A stretch of DNA of 64,000 bases from Bacteroidales bacterium (GTDB taxonomy: Bacteria > Bacteroidota > Bacteroidia > Bacteroidales > F082). Position numbers and translations under genes: made by a program. Of this stretch, positions 33,965-41,084 are shown one piece after another. The notes under the pieces were generated by a model. It saw only the letters and a program-made list of their open reading frames with translations. It ran no database searches and was not told the origin of the DNA. The stretch's first letter is position 1. Each line of letters starts with the position of its first letter. The stretch is taken from assembly GCA_019454985.1 (NCBI GenBank), contig JACFNF010000006.1:62001-126000 (forward strand), given 5' to 3'.

Positions 33965-34633
33965 ATGAAAACCATCCTTTCCATTGCCATCCCATTGCTA
34001 TTGACAGCCTTGTTTTTAGCCTATCTTCATTACAAATTTGCCATTCGTTCGTGGAAGCTGATCATACATGCGGTGCTGTTTGGGCTATTAGCCTCCGTGC
34101 CGTTGCTTTTGCTCAATGAGGGCACGATTCTCAAAGGAATCTATGAGTTGAGAAATTTGAAACGAACGGGTTTCTATTCATTTGTTGTGGTCGGGTTTGG
34201 CTCCGAGTTAGGAAAATTCATCCTGCTTCGATATTATTTCCAGAGGCAAAAAAGTTTCCGGACGGCTTTCGACGGTATCCTTTATGCCCTGCTCATCGGC
34301 TTGTCGTTCAGTATCGTCACACTTCCGCTTTTTATGTCGGGATGGCTTCAGGGACCGGCCAACACTGTTTTTTTGATTACATATCCCATTGCAAACATTG
34401 CTTTTGCCGTGATCCTGGGGTTCTTCGTTGGTTTGGGAAAACAGCGCCAAAACCGCATTGTGGACTCGTTGACCGGCCTTGGCGCAGCCAGCTTCTTTCA
34501 TGGTTTCTATTTTTTCATCAATCTCACCAACGAATATTTGATTTATGCCCTATTCGGCGGCGGCTTAATCGTGATTGCCGGCTTGCTTTTACTTAAATCA
34601 CTCAACCAGACGGACGATAATAATCAAGACTGA
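33965..34633 (+). CDS. PrsW-like multi-pass membrane protein
   Basis: This 222-residue protein has about seven or eight transmembrane segments. It has features of the PrsW/CAAX-like intramembrane metalloprotease group: SELGKFILLRYY in one helix (E and K as in the E-E-x-x-K motif, although only one Glu is present), FDGILYALLIGLSF, and a late His in ASFFHGFYFF. PrsW proteins cleave anti-sigma factors or process peptides inside the membrane. Because the paired Glu is missing, activity is uncertain. The ATG at 33965 follows a promoter; the longer frame from 33887 is unlikely. It converges with the DUF349 gene at a shared terminator. Confidence 0.7.
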   Translation: MKTILSIAIPLLLTALFLAYLHYKFAIRSWKLIIHAVLFGLLASVPLLLLNEGTILKGIYELRNLKRTGFYSFVVVGFGSELGKFILLRYYFQRQKSFRTAFDGILYALLIGLSFSIVTLPLFMSGWLQGPANTVFLITYPIANIAFAVILGFFVGLGKQRQNRIVDSLTGLGAASFFHGFYFFINLTNEYLIYALFGGGLIVIAGLLLLKSLNQTDDNNQD

Positions 34634-34649
34634 TATTCAACCATATATC

Positions 34650-34682
34650 AACAAAAAGGCTCCTTACAGGAGCCTTTTTGTT
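34650..34682. terminator. Bidirectional intrinsic terminator
   Basis: A perfect 15-base inverted repeat, AACAAAAAGGCTCCT with its complement, around a 3-base loop (34665-34667) has an A run on the left and a T run on the right. It can end transcription of both the PrsW-like gene (plus) and the DUF349 gene (minus). Confidence 0.9.
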
Positions 34683-34696
34683 AGTATCAGCACGGG

Positions 34697-36787
34697 TTAA
34701 TCCTTCAGCATTTTGAGCTTTGCTTCTAAAAGTTTAACTTCTGATTTGGCTTTTTCGATTTTTTTCTCGTATTCGGCACGCATCAGCCCGGCTTGTTTAC
34801 TGCTTGAGAAGAAGCCGATGTTGTTTTCCAATAACATAATTTCCTCTTTCAGCTTTTGAATTTTTGTTGAGAGGTTGTTGCGCTCTCTTCTAAGTTTATC
34901 GCCCGAATCAGGATCTTCGCGCAGGGTATTGATGGTGTGCTGATATTGCGTAGCCGCCTTTTCCTGTTCGGTCAGTTTCATCTTTTCGAACAGCTTGTCA
35001 ATAGCAGCCCGATAATCGGCATAAAGCTGGTCTTTGAGTTTGATGGGCACATGACCAATTTCCATCCAGGCGCGCTGAAGTGCTTTCAGGCTGTCGAGGT
35101 TTTCGGCGCGGTCGGATTTCACTTCAAAAGTGTTTACCTTTTCAATCAGCTCACGTTTCTTGGCTAAGTTTTCTTCTTCGCGGTCTTTGATACCCGAGAA
35201 ATGATCTGATTTTCTTTTGAAAAACTCATCACAGGCACCGCGGAAGCGTTTCCAGATTTTATCGGAGTTTTTACGTGGCACCGGTCCAATTTTCTTCCAT
35301 TCTTCCTGCAAGGCTTTGAACTGGTCGGTAGCTTTGCGCCACTCGTTGCTTTCGAGCAGGGCTTCGGCCTGCACACAGAGGTCGAGCTTACGGTTGTAGT
35401 TTTCAATCTGCTGGTCTTTCAGTTTCCCGAAAAACTCTTTTTTAGCCTCAAAGAAATTGTCCATCGCTGCTTTGAAGCGATTCCATATCTCGTCGCCCTG
35501 CTTTTTAGGAGTCTGACCAATGGCACGCCAAAGTTTAAAGAGGTCGCGCATCTCGTCCGATTTTTTCATCCAGCCGTTGATGCTATCGGGGCTGTCGGAA
35601 GCGATCTCTTCGGCTTTCTCGCTCAAAGCCACCTTGGCTTCGAAGTTGTGCTGCAACTCATCCTGAATCTTCGAGTAATGCTCACGGCGGGTGGCATTGA
35701 TTTTGTCAGTTGCCGTTTTGAAGCGCTCCCACACTTCCTCTTTCTGTTCCTGAGGAACAGGGCCAATTTCCTTCCAGTCTTCGTGGTATTTCTGAAGCAA
35801 CTTAAAGGCTTTCACCACTGAGGTCTCAAGCAGTAGTTCTTCGGTCTTTTCGCAAAGCTCTATCTTGGCTTCAAGATTCTTTTTCATGTCGAGGTCGCGA
35901 AGCTCACGATTGATCTTCACTTTATCGAAGAATTTCTCAACTAAGAAATGATAGTTGTTCCACAGATTTGTAATCTCGCCTGCCGGAACTTGTCCTATCT
36001 CTTTCCATCTGTCCTGCAACACTTTAAACTCATCATAAGTCTTTTTTAGGGTCTCTTCGGATGCGATAAGTGTTTTGAGTTCTTCAAGGATAGCCTGTTT
36101 CAGCGAGAGATTCGTCAGCTTCTGACGTTCGAGGCTTTCGTTAAAACGGGCTTTATTTTCTTTATATTGGTTAAAGGCAGCTTTGAACCGGATTTCAAGC
36201 GGATCGTCAATATGTGCGAACGACTCGCGCTCACCACCATCGGCGATAAATTGATCGAGTTCCTGGTCAATACCCTCTTTATTAAGCTTGAGGAAAAAGA
36301 CTTTGATAGCGGCAACCTGATTTTTAATCTTTGCAACATCTTGTTCTTTCACCGTTTCTTCGAGCAATTCGACGAGCTGAAGCTTATTAAGACCGGCGTA
36401 ATCGTGTTCGCTAACGGCTTCAATCTCTTCGGCAGTTTCTTCATCAATCAGTTGGCTTACGTCGGCATCGTCAGTAGCAACGGCTTCGGGAAGGGGTTCG
36501 GTTTGAACCGGGGCTTCCACCGGGGCTTCAACTGCCGCTACGGGTTCTGCCGCGGCTTCTTCCTTCATTTCAACTTGTTCTGTTTCGGGGCACTTTGGAG
36601 GCTGATTGGGTTGAATAAGGTGTTCAATCTTTTGCTTTTCTTCGTCCGAAATTTGCTGAGGCAGCTCGGTTACGGGCGTTTCCTGCGGGGTTTCACCTGA
36701 TTCTGGGGCTTGCTGCAAAGCCGGGATGTTCTCGTTACCGATTCCTTGTTCTTCGGGGTTGAGATTGGTCAATTCACTGTTTTCCAT
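34697..36787 (-). CDS. DUF349-repeat coiled-coil protein
   Basis: This 696-residue cytoplasmic protein has an acidic, Pro/Glu/Ala-rich disordered N-terminus (residues 1-130). Five DUF349 repeats follow, each marked by a W..IG.VP-like core: WKEIGQVP, WKEIGPVP, WRAIGQTP, WKKIGPVP and WMEIGHVP. A long coiled coil finishes the protein (LRRERNNLSTKIQKLKEEIM). DUF349 proteins are common in Bacteroidota and are often annotated as chromosome-segregation or ATPase-like coiled coils, but the function is not established. A -7 element (TAAATTTG, 36876-36883, minus strand) lies about 90 bases upstream of the ATG. Confidence 0.88.
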   Translation of the reverse strand: MENSELTNLNPEEQGIGNENIPALQQAPESGETPQETPVTELPQQISDEEKQKIEHLIQPNQPPKCPETEQVEMKEEAAAEPVAAVEAPVEAPVQTEPLPEAVATDDADVSQLIDEETAEEIEAVSEHDYAGLNKLQLVELLEETVKEQDVAKIKNQVAAIKVFFLKLNKEGIDQELDQFIADGGERESFAHIDDPLEIRFKAAFNQYKENKARFNESLERQKLTNLSLKQAILEELKTLIASEETLKKTYDEFKVLQDRWKEIGQVPAGEITNLWNNYHFLVEKFFDKVKINRELRDLDMKKNLEAKIELCEKTEELLLETSVVKAFKLLQKYHEDWKEIGPVPQEQKEEVWERFKTATDKINATRREHYSKIQDELQHNFEAKVALSEKAEEIASDSPDSINGWMKKSDEMRDLFKLWRAIGQTPKKQGDEIWNRFKAAMDNFFEAKKEFFGKLKDQQIENYNRKLDLCVQAEALLESNEWRKATDQFKALQEEWKKIGPVPRKNSDKIWKRFRGACDEFFKRKSDHFSGIKDREEENLAKKRELIEKVNTFEVKSDRAENLDSLKALQRAWMEIGHVPIKLKDQLYADYRAAIDKLFEKMKLTEQEKAATQYQHTINTLREDPDSGDKLRRERNNLSTKIQKLKEEIMLLENNIGFFSSSKQAGLMRAEYEKKIEKAKSEVKLLEAKLKMLKD

Positions 36788-36970
36788 TACAATAGATTAA
36801 AAATGTTAAGCATTTATCAGGTATTCCGGTTCAAACACCGTCAAGCCCGATATGGGTTCGTTACAAATAGGGGTGCAAATTTAGAAATCTTTTGACTTTT
36901 CAGTCTTCTTTTCAACACATTTTATTCTGTCACAGCCATTTTCCGGTGCGAAGCCAGTCAATGTGACTTA

Positions 36971-38152
36971 TCACGCCTTTTCGAGAGCCTGGCTCAGGTC
37001 GGCAATGATATCCTCCACATTTTCAATGCCCACCGAAAGCCTTACCAAACCGTCGGTGATGCCGGCAGCAAGTCGGGCTTCTTTGGAGAGCTTAGAATGC
37101 GTCATACTTGCAGGGTGCTGAATCAGGGTTTCGATGCCGCCAAGCGATACGGCCAATAAAGCCAATTGCACGCTGTTCATCATTCGTTTGCCAGCCTCCA
37201 ATCCGCCATGCAGCCCAAAACTGATCATCGTTCCGGGTCCTTTCATCTGTCGTTTGCCAAGCTCATATTGCGGATGAGAGGGTAATCCGGGATAAAGAAC
37301 CCACTGTACTTTCGGATGATTTTCTAAGAAAGCTGCAACCTTGATAGCATTTTCCTGCGCACGGTCAATGCGTATTCCCAGTGTCTTCAGTCCACGGCGC
37401 GTGAGCCAGGCCTGATGCGGATCCATATTGAAACCCATATTTACCATTACAGGGCGCAGCTTGTCATAGATCTCGCGGGTGCGCGCCACCACAATACCGG
37501 CCACAATATCGGCATGGCCGTTGATAAATTTGGTCATGGAATGCAACACCATATCCACACCAAAATCAAAAGGTTGCTGGAGATAAGGGCTACAAAACGT
37601 GTTATCAACACAAACGGGGATCTGATGTTTGTGGGCAATTTTCACCACAGCCTCAAGGTCGGTAATTCCCATGGTCGGATTTGCCGGTGTTTCGAGATAA
37701 ATGAGGCTGGTATTCGGCCGGATTGCTTTAGCCACATTCTCGGCATTGGTGGCATCCACAAAGGTGGATTCAACACCGAAGCGCACATACATGCTTTCGA
37801 TGACGCCACGCGAAGGGCCATAAAGCGAGTTGTGAGCCACAAGGTGTTTCCCCTGACCGAGAAAAGCAAGATACACCATATTTACCGCCGCCATGCCCGA
37901 ACTGGCCGCAATGCTACCATAGCCATTCTCCAAACGGGCAACGGCGTGTTCCAGATCGCCAATGGTGGGGTTGCCGATCCGGGTATAAATATATCCGTTA
38001 TCTTCACCTGCAAAACAGCGGGCGCCGTGATCTGCATCGTTGAACCTGAATGTTGAGGTTTGATAAATAGGAGCCACTGCACTGCCCTGCGCATCGTTGA
38101 TGGTGCCGGCATGCACAGCTAAAGAATTGAAGCCTTCGTATTCCTGATTCAT
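36971..38152 (-). CDS. PLP-dependent trans-sulfuration enzyme (Cys/Met metabolism family)
   Basis: This 393-residue PLP enzyme belongs to the cystathionine gamma-synthase / methionine gamma-lyase group. Markers are the N-terminal YQTSTF, IYTRIGNPTIGDLEHAVA, SSGMAAVNMV, the Tyr of SLYGPS (Y111) that stacks on PLP, VDNTFCSPYLQQP and the PLP-binding K208 in SMTKFINGHADI. Canonical methionine gamma-lyases carry Cys two residues after that Tyr-Gly (YGC). Here the residue is Pro, so gamma-lyase activity on methionine should not be assumed; cystathionine or homoserine-ester substrates are open. A -7 element (TATTTTTG, 38202-38209, minus strand) precedes it. Confidence 0.88.
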   Translation of the reverse strand: MNQEYEGFNSLAVHAGTINDAQGSAVAPIYQTSTFRFNDADHGARCFAGEDNGYIYTRIGNPTIGDLEHAVARLENGYGSIAASSGMAAVNMVYLAFLGQGKHLVAHNSLYGPSRGVIESMYVRFGVESTFVDATNAENVAKAIRPNTSLIYLETPANPTMGITDLEAVVKIAHKHQIPVCVDNTFCSPYLQQPFDFGVDMVLHSMTKFINGHADIVAGIVVARTREIYDKLRPVMVNMGFNMDPHQAWLTRRGLKTLGIRIDRAQENAIKVAAFLENHPKVQWVLYPGLPSHPQYELGKRQMKGPGTMISFGLHGGLEAGKRMMNSVQLALLAVSLGGIETLIQHPASMTHSKLSKEARLAAGITDGLVRLSVGIENVEDIIADLSQALEKA

Positions 38153-38220
38153 TTTATTTGATTTAAGAAAAGTATTATCCCTTCGGTAACATCAGTCCAG
38201 CCAAAAATAACGACTGTGTT

Positions 38221-38727
38221 TTAGAAAGGCCAGAAATTATTGTCGTTCCAGATGTCTTCCTTCAGATCTTCACCCATTTTATAAAGAAGGTGGTGATGTT
38301 TTTTCTCCCAATCGGCAAGCATCTGATAAACAGCTTTTTCATTTTGATCTGCAGCTTCCTCAGCTCTTTTGGAATAAAGCTCGATGGCTTTATTTTCAAA
38401 ATCAATGGCAGCCGAGATGGCAGCAGCTTCGTAGCTGGCAGCCGAGATTTCGTTTTTCAGGTTTTCGGCAAGTTTCAGCACGGCCTGGACATCGGGGGTA
38501 TCATCAGCAATATCCACATCTAAAAACGTATTGTTTTTGCCGTAATGCGCAAACTGACGCGACAAAAAACTGATGTGTGAATCTTCCTCTTCGGCAAGCA
38601 TCTCAAAAATCTGTTTGACTGCCGGGCTTTTCGTCTGGCCGGCAATTTGCGAATAAAATGCCTTGCCCCTGCGTTCGAGCAAAATTGCCATCTTCAATAT
38701 GTCAACGGCTTGTGAACTAGTTTCCAT
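38221..38727 (-). CDS. Ferritin-like diiron protein (rubrerythrin type)
   Basis: This 168-residue four-helix protein has diiron-ligand motifs ILLERRGKAFY and AEEEDSHISFL in the first half and IDFENKAIELYSKRA and DWEKKHHHLLYKM in the second, the E...ExxH pattern of rubrerythrin and related ferritin-like proteins. There is no C-terminal rubredoxin domain. Such proteins handle peroxide or store iron in anaerobes. It has the best-matching promoter in the window (38754-38784). Confidence 0.88.
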   Translation of the reverse strand: METSSQAVDILKMAILLERRGKAFYSQIAGQTKSPAVKQIFEMLAEEEDSHISFLSRQFAHYGKNNTFLDVDIADDTPDVQAVLKLAENLKNEISAASYEAAAISAAIDFENKAIELYSKRAEEAADQNEKAVYQMLADWEKKHHHLLYKMGEDLKEDIWNDNNFWPF

Positions 38728-38753
38728 GATGAAATGTTTTAATTTAATTCAGG

Positions 38754-38784
38754 CAAAAATACGGATTTCTGTCAGACCATCAAA
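38754..38784 (-). promoter_or_regulatory. Promoter of the ferritin-like gene (TTTG-N19-TATTTTTG)
   Basis: On the minus strand the -33 TTTG (38781-38784) and the -7 TATTTTTG (38754-38761) are separated by exactly 19 bases, a full Bacteroidota consensus. The ATG follows about 27 bases on. Confidence 0.75.
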
Positions 38785-38833
38785 AAGCAAAGCATAGAAA
38801 AGGGAAAAAGCAAAAAACTTTGGCAAAACCGTG

Positions 38834-38841
38834 TATTTTTG
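38834..38841 (+). promoter_or_regulatory. -7 element (TATTTTTG) for the AmgK-RapZ / MurU / AddB run
   Basis: TATTTTTG fits TAnnTTTG. The predicted start of transcription, near 38848, implies translation from the ATG at 38864, or leaderless from 38849. Confidence 0.5.
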
Positions 38842-38863
38842 TCGTAAAATGCCAATATCACCC

Positions 38864-40312
38864 ATGCAGACTGCCTTTATAGAGCAACAGCTTCATCAGC
38901 TTTTTGAACAGCATTTTGGGTTTAAAGCCCAATATATCAAGCCATTGTCTTCAGGGGGATCAGCACGGAAATACTATCGCCTGTGGAACAACAGCCAAAG
39001 CGCCATTGGCACAATCAATCTTCAGAAAGAAGAAAATCTGGCATTTTTCAGCATCCAAAAAGCCCTTGCCCGAAGTGGAATCCGCGTGCCGGAGGTTTAC
39101 CGCATTTCCAACGACTTGTTGTGTTATCTTCAACAAGACCTGGGCGACAGCAGCTTGTTTGCCTTCATAGAAAAGTATCAGGGGCAGCCTGATTTTGAAA
39201 CAATTGTTGAGCCTTTTTACCGCAAAGCGCTTAGCGATCTGGCTGAGATGCAGATTGTTGCCCATCAGAACATGGATTATTCCGTTTGCTGGCCCGATAG
39301 CCGTTATGGCCACGATACTATGTTGGCCGACCTGAACTATTTCTATTACTATTTTGTCAGACAACATCCGCAGTTACATTTTAACGAATCGTTGCTACTC
39401 AGGGAATTTAATGCTTTTGCCGGACAGATGAGCGGTGTGCCAGATGAATTCCTAATGTACCGGGATTTTCAGTCAAGGAATATCCAGCTTTTTGATGGAG
39501 AGCTTTACTACATTGATTTTCAAGGAATACGCAAAGGCCCATTGCCATATGATCCGGTTTCTTTACTGTTTCAGGTGAAAGCAGCCCTACCGGCTCCCTT
39601 ACGTCAACGCCTTTTGGAATTTTACGTTGAACAACTTGCACAAAAAAAACCCAAAGCCGCTGAAAATTTCTTCGATTATCTCCCCTGGTTTATCTATCTA
39701 CGACTTTTTCAGGTACTTGGAGCCTATGGTTTTCGCGGATTGGTACAACGCAAAGCCCATTTTCTGCAAAGTATCCCCTATGCGTTGAACGAGCTTGGGA
39801 ATCTTGCCAATGCATATCCACTGCCCAAGAACTATCCGCAATTAAAGATGTTGATTGCGCAGATGGAACGTCTGAGAAGTGTTTATCCTCTTTCCGAAAC
39901 ATCTTCGGCTGAAGGGCTTCATGTCAGGGTTACGAGTTTTTCGTATTTGAACAAAGGCATCCCCACTGATACGACCGGAAACGGAGGCGGCTTTGTGTTT
40001 GACTGCCGCATTCTGCCCAATCCCGGACGTAAGCCTGAGTTTGCCGGTCTCACCGGCCTCGACGAGGAAGTGATCCGCTACTTGGAAAATCAAGAATCCG
40101 TTACACATTTCCTAAATAACGTAAAATCTATTGTACACCAAGCTGTTAACGATTATATAAGCCGAAAATTCAATCACCTGATGGTGAATTTTGGTTGTAC
40201 GGGTGGCCGTCACCGCTCGGTGTATTGTGCCTCGCAGCTTAGCGCCTGGCTGCAAAAAACTTTTCCTGATGTGAAGGTGACCACACTACATAACGAACAA
40301 CTAAACGAATAA
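38864..40312 (+). CDS. AmgK-like sugar kinase fused to a RapZ C-terminal domain
   Basis: This 482-residue fusion has an N-terminal aminoglycoside-phosphotransferase fold (about 1-330; PLSSGGSARKYYRLW, catalytic-loop FLMYRDFQSRNIQLF, metal Asp in YYIDFQG). AmgK proteins with this fold phosphorylate the anomeric carbon of MurNAc or GlcNAc during cell-wall recycling. The C-terminal 130 or so residues match the RapZ C-terminal domain (VTSFSYLNKGIP, GGFVFDCRILPNPGR, NFGCTGGRHRSVY). In enteric bacteria that domain senses glucosamine-6-phosphate and binds GlmZ RNA; its role in Bacteroidota is not established. Both the ATG at 38849 and that at 38864 are possible; 38864 is used because of the promoter at 38834-38841. 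The MurU-like gene follows after 13 bases. Confidence 0.88.
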   Translation: MQTAFIEQQLHQLFEQHFGFKAQYIKPLSSGGSARKYYRLWNNSQSAIGTINLQKEENLAFFSIQKALARSGIRVPEVYRISNDLLCYLQQDLGDSSLFAFIEKYQGQPDFETIVEPFYRKALSDLAEMQIVAHQNMDYSVCWPDSRYGHDTMLADLNYFYYYFVRQHPQLHFNESLLLREFNAFAGQMSGVPDEFLMYRDFQSRNIQLFDGELYYIDFQGIRKGPLPYDPVSLLFQVKAALPAPLRQRLLEFYVEQLAQKKPKAAENFFDYLPWFIYLRLFQVLGAYGFRGLVQRKAHFLQSIPYALNELGNLANAYPLPKNYPQLKMLIAQMERLRSVYPLSETSSAEGLHVRVTSFSYLNKGIPTDTTGNGGGFVFDCRILPNPGRKPEFAGLTGLDEEVIRYLENQESVTHFLNNVKSIVHQAVNDYISRKFNHLMVNFGCTGGRHRSVYCASQLSAWLQKTFPDVKVTTLHNEQLNE

Positions 40313-40325
40313 AGCCGTTTGTTTC

Positions 40326-41084
40326 ATGACTGTCAGAGAAAATACCGCAAATGAGCGCTGGGCCTTTGTGCTGGCTGCCGGCTTAGGAAGCCGGTTGAAA
40401 GCACTCACCACCAACCGCCCTAAAGCATTGGTTGAAATTGCCGGAAAAAGTCTGATCGCCCACCTACTTGAAAAATTAGCCTTGAGCGGATATACCCATG
40501 TGGTGGTCAACGTTCATCATCAGGCAACACAATTGAAGGATCATTTGGCTTCGCACGACTATGGGCTGAACATCCTTATCTCTGACGAGAGCTCACAACT
40601 GATGGATACCGGCGGGGCCATACTCCAGGCTTTACCGCTCTTTCCTGAAAATGCGTCCGTGCTAATACACAATGTGGATATTCTGCATAATTCGGATTTG
40701 AATCACCTAGCAATGCAATTTGAACAAAGTGATGCCTTGGCAGCTTTAGTTGTGCGCAACCGTCCCAGCAGTCGAAAACTCATTTTCGATGAAAAAATAC
40801 AGCTTTCAGGCTGGGAAGACCAAAACAAAGGTTTGCGAAAAAACGTGTTCACTACTTCAGCATTTCACGAGACCCAATATGCCTTCAGCGGTATTCATTT
40901 TATTCGGCCCATTTTATTTAAAGAATTGGAAATCAAACCATATTCTGTGATTGACCTTTATCTGATGCTTGCGGCTCATCAGCCAATTATCGGTTTGCCG
41001 GAAAACGCGGGCTGGTGGTTCGATCTGGGCAAGGCAGAAGAAATTGGACAGATTGAAGCTTTTATCAGGCAGCAAAAACAATGA
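40326..41084 (+). CDS. MurU-like sugar-1-phosphate nucleotidyltransferase
   Basis: This 252-residue nucleotidyltransferase has the signature FVLAAGLGSRLKALTTNRPKA (shown in part: AAGLGSRLKAL and NRPKALVEIAGKSL), DTGGAILQALPLF and the metal-binding HNVDILHNSDL. Members of this group (MurU/HddC) make UDP-MurNAc or ADP- or GDP-sugars. Placement directly after an AmgK-like kinase suggests the AmgK-MurU anabolic recycling route that turns MurNAc into UDP-MurNAc. Its end overlaps the next gene by 4 bases. Confidence 0.85.
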   Translation: MTVRENTANERWAFVLAAGLGSRLKALTTNRPKALVEIAGKSLIAHLLEKLALSGYTHVVVNVHHQATQLKDHLASHDYGLNILISDESSQLMDTGGAILQALPLFPENASVLIHNVDILHNSDLNHLAMQFEQSDALAALVVRNRPSSRKLIFDEKIQLSGWEDQNKGLRKNVFTTSAFHETQYAFSGIHFIRPILFKELEIKPYSVIDLYLMLAAHQPIIGLPENAGWWFDLGKAEEIGQIEAFIRQQKQ

